Of a stretch of 64,000 nt of DNA, positions 58,845 to 64,000 are shown in pieces. Under the pieces are notes generated by a model that was not told the origin of the DNA, searched no databases, and saw only the letters and a program-made list of their open reading frames with translations. Both the position numbers and the translations under genes were made by a program. Position 1 is the first letter of the stretch. Each line of letters opens with the position of its first letter. Origin of the DNA: a bacterium (GTDB lineage: Bacteria; UBA10199; 2-02-FULL-44-16; JAAZCA01); the NCBI GenBank assembly GCA_021810905.1, contig JAJZQH010000007.1, positions 1 through 64,000 on the forward strand, given 5' to 3'.

Positions 58845-59693
58845 ATGCAGATATTCCATACGATAAGCGAGATGCGCGCGTGGTCGAACGCTGAAAAGCT
58901 CGCCGGCCGCAGGATCGCGTTCGTGCCCACAATGGGCGCCCTCCATGAAGGCCACCTCTCGCTCCTGCGTGAAGGCAGGATGCGCGGCGATCGCCTCGTA
59001 CTCTCCATCTACGTCAATCCGACTCAGTTCGCGCCCGCCGAAGACCTGGCGAAATACCCGCGCGATTTGGAGGGAGATCTCGCAAAGGCGCGCGCAGAGG
59101 GAACCGACGCAGTATTCGTTCCGAACGACGCGATGATGTACCCCGAGCGATTTCAGACGTACGTGACCGTCGAAGAGGTGACAAAATCCCTCTGCGGAGC
59201 ATCGCGCCCTAAGCATTTTCGCGGCGTCTCGACCGTGGTGGCCAAGCTCTTCAATATCGTCCAGCCGGACACGGCTATCTTCGGAGAAAAGGATTTTCAG
59301 CAGCTCGTCGTGATCAGGAGGATGGTGCTGGATCTGAATATGCCGGTGGATATCGTAGGATGTCCGATCGTGCGCGAACCGGACGGCCTGGCCATGAGCT
59401 CGCGCAATAAGTACCTCTCCGCGGAAGAACGCGCGGCGGCGCTGTCCCTGAACAGGTCCCTGATCGAAGCTGGGCGCATGATCGAAAGCGGCGAGAAACG
59501 CGCGGATTCGATCCTCGCCAGGGTGCGCTCGTTTATCGAAGATGAGGGTAAGGGGCTCATGCGAATAGATTACGCGAGTATCGTAGACGCGGAGACGCTC
59601 CGCGATCTTGCGCAAATAAAACAGCCGGCGCTTCTTGCGCTGGCCGCGTTTGCAGGCAAAACCCGCCTCATCGACAATCGCTGTTTCCGCTAA
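58845..59693 (+). CDS. panC: Pantothenate synthetase
   Basis: A 282-residue protein. IAFVPTMGALHEGHLSLLREG holds the HIGH-like motif. VLSIYVNPTQFAPAEDLAKYPRDLEGD, FRGVSTVVAKLFNIVQPDTAIFGEKDFQQLVVIRRMV and REPDGLAMSSRNKYLS (KMSKS-like) complete the set. It condenses pantoate and beta-alanine using ATP. It forms a two-gene pathway unit with panB; panD and panE are not in the window. Confidence 0.96.
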   Translation: MQIFHTISEMRAWSNAEKLAGRRIAFVPTMGALHEGHLSLLREGRMRGDRLVLSIYVNPTQFAPAEDLAKYPRDLEGDLAKARAEGTDAVFVPNDAMMYPERFQTYVTVEEVTKSLCGASRPKHFRGVSTVVAKLFNIVQPDTAIFGEKDFQQLVVIRRMVLDLNMPVDIVGCPIVREPDGLAMSSRNKYLSAEERAAALSLNRSLIEAGRMIESGEKRADSILARVRSFIEDEGKGLMRIDYASIVDAETLRDLAQIKQPALLALAAFAGKTRLIDNRCFR

Positions 59694-59798
59694 ACTCCTT
59701 AGACCCTCTACTTTTCGTTGCCCCGGGTCCCCTCTTCTGTTAAATTCGCTAAATATAAGGCTGCCACGCACTTTAACCGGCAGCCCATCACATAACCT

Positions 59799-61094
59799 AT
59801 GGAAATCATTACAGCTTCTCTTGCACTCCCCATGACCGTCGACTGCCCCGTGATTGATGACGGTGCGATAGCCGTTGAGATGGGGCGCATCCATGCATTC
59901 GGCACGCTGGCCGAGCTCAAGGAGAAGTTTGCCGGCGCAGAGATAAAGGAACATCCCGAGGGCGTGCTCATGCCCGGCATCGTAGACGCGCACTGCCACC
60001 TCGATCTCGTGTCATTTCATAACCCTCCTGTTTTCGGGGAATCTGACACCCTCGACGAAGAGCCTGGCGACTTCGCGTCCGTTCTCGCCGACACGATCGA
60101 TTTCAAGCACGATGCAAAACCGGAAATCGTCATCGAGGGGATACAGCGCGGCATCAACCGCCTCATCGAGACGGGCGTGACCTGCGTAGGCGACATGACG
60201 CACTTCGAGGGGACCTTCCGGCTACTGCGCGAGATCGGACTGCGCGCGGTGGTATTCCCGGAGGTGCTGGCCGGACGCGGCGAGGCGGCGCAGCAGAAGT
60301 TCGAGATCGCGCTGGCGCTGCTTGAGAAATATTCCGACGCTACGCACGATAGAGTCCGCGTGGGGCTCGGGCCATATGCTCCGTATCTGCTCTCCCGCAA
60401 TCTGCTCAAGATAATCAGCCAGCACGCGCGCGACGCCTCGATCCAGCTCATGATCCACGCTGCCGAGTCGTTCGCGGAGATGGAATTCTTCTTCGATTCG
60501 CAGGGCCCCATAGCAAACGAAGTATGGCCGAATCTCGGCTGGTCCGAGCTGCCGCCTGCACAGCGCAAGACGCCGATCGCATATCTCGCCGAAATCGGTT
60601 TCTTTGAAGCGCCCACGACGATCGTCGGAGGACTCCATCTCTCGGCCAAGGACTTTCCGCTGCTCGCGCGCCACCTCGTGCGCGTCGTCTGGTGCCCCAG
60701 CTCCAACAAGCTCATGAAGCACGGTCAGTTCCCGTACGCGAAGCTGCAGGAGCACGGCATACCGACCGGAATCGGCACTGAATCCTGGGTCGGCAGACTG
60801 GGCTTCAATATGTGGGACGAGATGAAACTTGCGATCACCGAAGGCGCCAATCCCGCGCCCACGCCAAAAGAGACGTTGCGCATGGCCACGGTGGGAGGGG
60901 CGCGCGTGCTCGGGCTGGATCACCTGATAGGTACGCTCGAAGAGGGCAAGAAGGCCGACTTCATCGTGGTGCACAGGCCCTCCTGGAACCGCGACGAAGG
61001 CGAGGACTCGCTCTACAAGAAGCTGATCACACACACCGAACCGCAGCACATCCGCCACGTGGCCGTAGGCGGCAACATCCTCAAGTCGATATAA
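59799..61094 (+). CDS. Amidohydrolase of the TRZ/ATZ (cytosine deaminase-like) family
   Basis: A 431-residue protein. The first metal motif is VDAHCHLD (~62-69), preceded by VLMPGIVDAH. LMIHAAESFAEMEFF (~205) supplies the second His. HLSAKDFPLLARHLVRVVWCPSSNKLMKHG is the pattern around the third His. IPTGIGTESWVGRLGFNMWDEM takes the place of the usual GTDxxxSN motif, with GTE for GTD. It is similar to S-adenosylhomocysteine or guanine deaminase relatives. The substrate cannot be read from sequence. Confidence 0.88.
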   Translation: MEIITASLALPMTVDCPVIDDGAIAVEMGRIHAFGTLAELKEKFAGAEIKEHPEGVLMPGIVDAHCHLDLVSFHNPPVFGESDTLDEEPGDFASVLADTIDFKHDAKPEIVIEGIQRGINRLIETGVTCVGDMTHFEGTFRLLREIGLRAVVFPEVLAGRGEAAQQKFEIALALLEKYSDATHDRVRVGLGPYAPYLLSRNLLKIISQHARDASIQLMIHAAESFAEMEFFFDSQGPIANEVWPNLGWSELPPAQRKTPIAYLAEIGFFEAPTTIVGGLHLSAKDFPLLARHLVRVVWCPSSNKLMKHGQFPYAKLQEHGIPTGIGTESWVGRLGFNMWDEMKLAITEGANPAPTPKETLRMATVGGARVLGLDHLIGTLEEGKKADFIVVHRPSWNRDEGEDSLYKKLITHTEPQHIRHVAVGGNILKSI

Positions 61095-61159
61095 CCAAGC
61101 ATCACTCTACACGTGAGTGCGGAGCGGCCTGCCGGTGCTACGCCACGGAGCATGCGAGA

Positions 61160-61510
61160 GCTACGTGCCACAGAGTACGCGCGGCTCCCGCCCTCCCGGC
61201 GAATGAGTCGACACGGAGTAAAAAACAAATTTTAAGGCTAACGGTGAATCCTGAGCCATCGCGTTCCCGATCATTCGGCGGGAGGGCGGAATCCACGCTT
61301 GCTACGTGCCTCTTCGCAGGGTGTTTCCGTATGATAACAGGTTGTTCTTTCTGCGCAGTGGTACATAGCAAGCGCTGGTCCTGTCCCCTCGCCGGACGAA
61401 CGGGAACGCTTTGATGCATGCTCCGCCGTTAGCCGCATGAACTGATAATTATTCGGTGTCGACTCGTCCGCCGAGGGGACAGGGCCGGCGCGTACTCTGT
61501 GGCACGTAGC
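61160..61510. repeat. Two inverted ~155-nt units with covarying stems
   Basis: Plus-strand unit 61160-61319 and minus-strand unit 61510-61360 share the same order of blocks: GCTACGTGCCACAGAGTACG, a GC stem, GAGTCGACAC, GGCTAACGG, GCGTTCCCG and CGCTTGCTACGTGCC-like ends. The GC stems differ in sequence but stay paired: CCGCCCTCCC/GGGAGGGCGG in unit 1 and CCTGTCCCCT/AGGGGACAGG in unit 2. This is covariation expected of a conserved hairpin. No ORF is convincing in 61095-61630. It may be a structured RNA or a palindromic mobile repeat. Confidence 0.75.
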
Positions 61511-61630
61511 CCGCAAGCCTGGCGTGGAGTCGATTAGCGGCACATCACGCAGCACCCCACGCGGCACCCCACGCTTGCCCTGGCGCTTCAGCTGTAGTAC
61601 GACCGGCCGCAACGCTTGAGGATTGGCTTT

Positions 61631-62101
61631 ATGAAAAAAGAACCGTCGGACATCAAAGTGATCGCAAAGAACAAGAAGGCGTTCTTTGATTATCATATCG
61701 ACGAAAAGTTCGAGGCAGGGATCGTTTTGATCGGCAGCGAGGTGAAGAGTTTGAGGGACGGACAGGCGTCGCTCGCGGATTCATACGCTTTTGTGAAAAA
61801 CGGAGAGATGTTTCTGCTGCACGCACATATTGCCCCTTATGCACCTGCCTCCATCTTCAATCACGAACCGAGGCGGCCGCGAAAGCTCCTGCTGCATAAA
61901 GAGGAGATCGGGAAGCTCATCGGCAAATTGAGGGAAAAGGGATACACGCTCGTACCGCTCATGCTCTATTTCAGGCGCGGCCGTGCAAAGGTGGAACTGG
62001 GGCTTGCGAGAGGCAAGCGCAAGTACGACAAGCGGGCCGCGATAAAAGAGCGCGAAACAAAACGGGAGGTGGCCTCCGCCCTGCGGAAGAGAAACAGATA
62101 A
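61631..62101 (+). CDS. smpB: SsrA-binding protein SmpB
   Basis: A 156-residue protein from ATG 61631 (GAGG upstream). IAKNKKAFFDYHIDEKFEAGIVLIGSEVKSLRDGQASLADSYAFVKNGEMFLLHAHIAPY is the OB-fold core. LVPLMLYFRRGRAKVELGLARGKRKYDKRAAIKERETKRE is the conserved C-terminal part that enters the A site. It binds the tmRNA encoded just downstream for ribosome rescue. The upstream 530 bp hold only the inverted structured units. Confidence 0.96.
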   Translation: MKKEPSDIKVIAKNKKAFFDYHIDEKFEAGIVLIGSEVKSLRDGQASLADSYAFVKNGEMFLLHAHIAPYAPASIFNHEPRRPRKLLLHKEEIGKLIGKLREKGYTLVPLMLYFRRGRAKVELGLARGKRKYDKRAAIKERETKREVASALRKRNR

Positions 62102-62105
62102 CGCG

Positions 62106-62133
62106 CTTGCTCCGCCGCCCCGCGTGCTATAAT
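62106..62133 (+). promoter_or_regulatory. Sigma-70-type promoter of ssrA
   Basis: A perfect TATAAT (62128-62133) lies 72 nt before the tmRNA 5' end. An upstream CTTGCT/TTGCTC hexamer (62106-62112) is a weak -35 at 15-16 nt spacing. It lies directly after the smpB stop. Confidence 0.65.
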
Positions 62134-62170
62134 AGAGATGCGTTCTTTGATAATTGAATACGGTGGCGCT

Positions 62171-62208
62171 CCCCGCGGGCCCGTTTGTTTGCAAGCGGGT
62201 CCGCGGGG
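62171..62208 (+). other. GC hairpin overlapping the tmRNA 5' end
   Basis: CCCCGCGGGCCCG (62171-62183) pairs with CGGGTCCGCGGGG (62196-62208), with one mismatch. The right arm covers the first three Gs of mature tmRNA. In the precursor this hairpin competes with the acceptor stem and may guide or delay 5' processing. Confidence 0.7.
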
Positions 62209-62556
62209 GGCGACTAGCTTTCGACGCGGACGATAGAGTACGCGCGGCATGCCGGCCTGTCAGCAAGCCGTAAAACTGTTGGCACAAAACTTAATTGCCA
62301 ATAACGAATTGGCTCTCGCTGCCTAACTAAAGGTGGCGCGTCAACCAGCCGACGCCCGCTGAGCTGGAAGACGCCGCTAGCGGGCTGGCTGTCCCAAGTT
62401 CTCCCTGGCGAGGGACAGCAAGAACCAGCAGGGATAGTCTCCGAATAATCCTGTCTCCGGGAGTCTTTGGAGATGAAACTCAAAACAGGGACTAAGCATG
62501 TAGAAGCGCGCATGAAGTCTTCGCGGACGAGGGTGCGAATCCCTCCGCCTCCACCA
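62206..62556 (+). ncRNA. ssrA: tmRNA (transfer-messenger RNA)
   Basis: One-piece tmRNA of ~351 nt. The acceptor stem GGGGGCG (62206-62212) pairs with CGCCTCC (62546-62552), followed by A and an encoded CCA. The 5' tRNA-like start GACTAGCTTTCGACG is diagnostic, as is the T arm near 62527-62545 (GAGGGTGCGAATCCCTC). The tag reading frame at 62282-62326 is GCA CAA AAC ... GCC TAA and encodes AQNLIANNELALAA, ending in the ALAA degradation signal. It lies next to smpB, and a terminator follows. It rescues stalled ribosomes. Confidence 0.98.
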
Positions 62557-62559
62557 AAG

Positions 62560-62595
62560 AAAAGGGTTCCCGCAAGGGAGCCCTTTTCTTTTTTC
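62560..62595 (+). terminator. Rho-independent terminator of ssrA
   Basis: A 12-bp stem AAAAGGGTTCCC/GGGAGCCCTTTT (one G-U-type pair) with a GCAA tetraloop, followed by CTTTTTT. Confidence 0.95.
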
Positions 62596-62612
62596 CGCAG
62601 ATGCTGTAGCTG

Positions 62613-62698
62613 GAGTGTCATTGCGAGGGCGAAGCACGAAGCAATCCCCCGGACTCCATGGGATTGCCACGTCGCTGTCGCTCCTCGCAATGACACTC
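62613..62698. repeat. Dispersed GTCATTGCGAG/CTCGCAATGAC hairpin
   Basis: Arms GAGTGTCATTGCGAGG and CCTCGCAATGACACTC (16 bp) enclose a GCAATCCC...GGGATTGC inner stem. This repeat family is scattered in many genomes. It lies between ssrA and the next gene. Confidence 0.9.
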
Positions 62699-62711
62699 AG
62701 GAGGAATTTCT

Positions 62712-63134
62712 ATGATCAGGCTCGGCTGGCCCAAATCACCAAAGGCGCTTCTGGAGGCGCGCTACAAGGCGTTCGTTGACGGCGACGTGGACTTCATCAT
62801 CGCGAGCTGTCACCCGGATGTGCGCGACAAGCAGGACCGCGACGAGATCGAGAGATGGTCAAAAACAGCCAAATGGCAGGGACTCGAGATCGAACAGGAT
62901 CACGAGGAAGACGACGTCGGCTTCGTGCAGTTTATCTGCCGCTACGTGGAAGACGGCCAGGAAGTGGAGCACAAAGAGGTCGCGGAATTCCGCAAGGCGG
63001 ACGACGAGAAGTGGTATTACTACGATTCCAAGCGCCCCTACGCGACCGTGCAGCGCGAGGGCCCCAAGATCGGCCGCAATGATCCGTGCCCGTGCGGCTC
63101 CGGCAAGAAGTACAAGAAGTGCTGCGGGAAGTGA
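62712..63134 (+). CDS. YchJ-like protein with SEC-C zinc motif
   Basis: A 140-residue protein; AGGAGG precedes ATG 62712. The NTF2-like YchJ domain ([89 protein letters not shown]) is followed by a C-terminal SEC-C motif, [20 protein letters not shown]. The order NTF2-like then SEC-C matches the shorter YchJ relatives. Role unknown; SEC-C motifs bind zinc and often ribosome or secretion partners. Confidence 0.9.
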   Translation: MIRLGWPKSPKALLEARYKAFVDGDVDFIIASCHPDVRDKQDRDEIERWSKTAKWQGLEIEQDHEEDDVGFVQFICRYVEDGQEVEHKEVAEFRKADDEKWYYYDSKRPYATVQREGPKIGRNDPCPCGSGKKYKKCCGK

Positions 63135-63138
63135 GCCC

Positions 63139-63504
63139 TCACGCGGCCAGATGGAACTCGACGGTATCGTATTCGACAGTCGGCACCTTGACGACCCGGC
63201 CTGACACCCGATGCGTCTTCACCGTCACAGCGCCCACCTCCTCGAAAAAGAGGATCACCTTATTGAGATTCGACACATCCATTCGTGCTATCCGGGCAAG
63301 CTCATAGACCGATTTCGGTTTGAACAGGAGGATGTATTTCAGAATGGAGAGATTCCGCACAAAGCGATCGAAATCCCTCTTGTTGTCGAAGCTGATCTCG
63401 AAGTGGGGCGCCCTCTGCCGCCTCTTCTTTGCTTTGCGAAGGGCGCGTTTGAAATCGTCCAGCACTTCATCTGCGGTTTTCAATGAGACCACGAGGTGTT
63501 TCAT
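63139..63504 (-). CDS. HVO_A0114-type winged-helix protein, likely antitoxin-like regulator
   Basis: A 121-residue protein. The C-terminal winged helix ([48 protein letters not shown], ~50-100) matches the HVO_A0114/COG4190 group, many of which act as antitoxins to TumE-type toxins. The N-terminal part ([36 protein letters not shown]) is the usual strand-helix lead-in. No toxin gene is next to it; only a 16-codon frame precedes it with an ATGA overlap. It converges on the YchJ-like gene (4-nt gap). Confidence 0.8.
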   Translation of the reverse strand: MKHLVVSLKTADEVLDDFKRALRKAKKRRQRAPHFEISFDNKRDFDRFVRNLSILKYILLFKPKSVYELARIARMDVSNLNKVILFFEEVGAVTVKTHRVSGRVVKVPTVEYDTVEFHLAA

Positions 63505-63551
63505 ATCTTCACCCCCATGTTTTCGCGCACCAGGGCGAGGGCGGCCTTCAT
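63501..63551 (-). CDS. 16-codon leader-type ORF coupled to the regulator
   Basis: Reads [16 protein letters not shown] and ends in TGA that overlaps the regulator's ATG. The good coupling suggests a leader peptide or the end of a lost upstream gene. No family can be assigned. Confidence 0.35.
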   Translation of the reverse strand: MKAALALVRENMGVKI

Positions 63552-63646
63552 ATTGGTTTATTATTACCTATATCATCCGTAATGTCCAACCTTTCTTTGC
63601 GTCAACAGGCTTATAGGTCGATTCCCTGCAGCATGCGTCAGTAACG

Positions 63647-63674
63647 AAAAGACCTCCCGCGAGGGAGGCCTTTG
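63647..63674 (-). terminator. Terminator of the partial gene at the right edge
   Basis: On the minus strand GCCTCCCTCGCGGGAGGTCTTTTCG forms a 7-bp stem with a tetraloop followed by TTTT. It lies 30 nt after the stop at 63704. Confidence 0.8.
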
Positions 63675-63703
63675 TAGTCATGTACTGAAAAATCGCGCCG
63701 CTA

Positions 63704-64000
63704 TTATTTCCAGGCAATCGTGCCGTCGGCGCCGAGGAAGAGCTCGGTGGCTCCCTGCTCCATCGCCGTGCGGATCTGCCGGCGCTGCTGGTCCGAAAGC
63801 ATGACATCTCCGGAATATTTGAGCTCTCCATTATATCCAGTGGCACGATAGACGGCTTCATGGGTCCTGTAGCGCAGCATGGCCACATCTGGATCGCGAA
63901 CATCTTTCTCAGAGTATCTCCCTCTCCGATATTTCGAAGCATCATCGCAGTCTTCGGAAGAAATAGTCTCATCTCTCCACTTATAATCGCCATCAGCATA
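63704..64000 (-). CDS. C-terminal part of an unidentified protein, cut by the window edge
   Basis: The frame is open from the edge: ADGDYKWRDETISSEDCDDA, then YRRGRYSEKDVRDPDVAMLRYRTHEAVYRATGYNGELKYSGDV, ending LFLGADGTIAWK and TAA. It is hydrophilic and rich in Arg/Asp/Tyr, without a membrane segment. The YRTHEAVYRATGYNGELKY stretch looks like a genuine fold core. No family recognised; the start lies beyond the window. Confidence 0.6.
   Translation of the reverse strand, partial: YADGDYKWRDETISSEDCDDASKYRRGRYSEKDVRDPDVAMLRYRTHEAVYRATGYNGELKYSGDVMLSDQQRRQIRTAMEQGATELFLGADGTIAWK

Noticed and set aside
61160-61510. Integron attC site suggested by GTTAGCC and GGCTAACGG blocks
   Set aside because: The core boxes do not fit RYYYAAC/GTTRRRY with proper spacing, and no integrase or cassette array is present.
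63568-63999. 143-codon minus-strand ORF at the right edge
   Set aside because: Its composition looks out-of-frame (Met/Arg/Ser-rich). The overlapping frame ending at 63704 reads as a normal protein and is followed by a terminator.

Overview
The window is a 64-kb piece of a Gram-negative, probably uncultured bacterial chromosome. Outer-membrane genes (pal, cpoB, many lipoproteins, an L,D-transpeptidase), MYXO-type Cys/Asp repeat lipoproteins, two MinD/ParA-family ATPases, a PhaR regulator and a PilZ protein suggest a deltaproteobacterial-grade organism (Myxococcota, Bdellovibrionota or a UBA10199-like lineage). This placement is inference; there is no rRNA gene in the window.

Left edge (1-3.9 kb): accessory DNA. 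An IS481-type transposase runs off the edge. An ORF6N-domain gene is split by a complete 1.8-kb IS1595-family element with 24-bp terminal inverted repeats and an exact 8-bp target duplication. That element carries passengers: a small basic protein, a truncated HARE-HTH gene and a well-formed class II, leucine-type tRNA whose anticodon is UGG (proline). A toxin-antitoxin pair, a 100-bp direct repeat and a nested palindrome follow.

4-24 kb: mostly chromosomal genes. These include an AI-2E-type permease, a DUF882/M15-like peptidase, an EamA transporter, sodB, an M49-type metallopeptidase, an OmpA lipoprotein, an M32 carboxypeptidase, glycogen phosphorylase, an operon with two MinD/ParA-family ATPases, an L,D-transpeptidase and a beta-CASP nuclease. 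A 5'-deleted class C-like group II intron lies just past the terminator of the M49 gene.

24-38 kb: a HemW-like radical SAM enzyme, then a compact pterin operon (FAD oxidoreductase, pterin dehydratase, SDR/pteridine reductase, folB, folK, folE), a second toxin-antitoxin pair, gdhA, a Kef-type antiporter, a degenerate chorismate-binding homologue, and thiD/thiE. 38-45 kb: three large secreted lipoproteins, one behind a sigma-54-like promoter and one with three 297-bp tandem repeats. 45-64 kb: a Fis-type regulator, a radical SAM protein, an alkaline-phosphatase-superfamily phosphodiesterase, a phaR neighbourhood, a pseudo-receiver/PilZ pair, pal-cpoB-tsaD-rsmA, a deoxynucleoside kinase, panB-panC, an amidohydrolase, smpB and ssrA (tmRNA).

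A second theme is the number of short dispersed repeat families: CTCCC/GGGAG hairpins, CCCCGC hairpins, 9-nt TTGCTTGC arrays, GGGATTCGGG arrays and TACGATGG arrays. They lie between genes and also, reading frame intact, inside at least three genes (hemW twice, thiE, and the gene at 8121).
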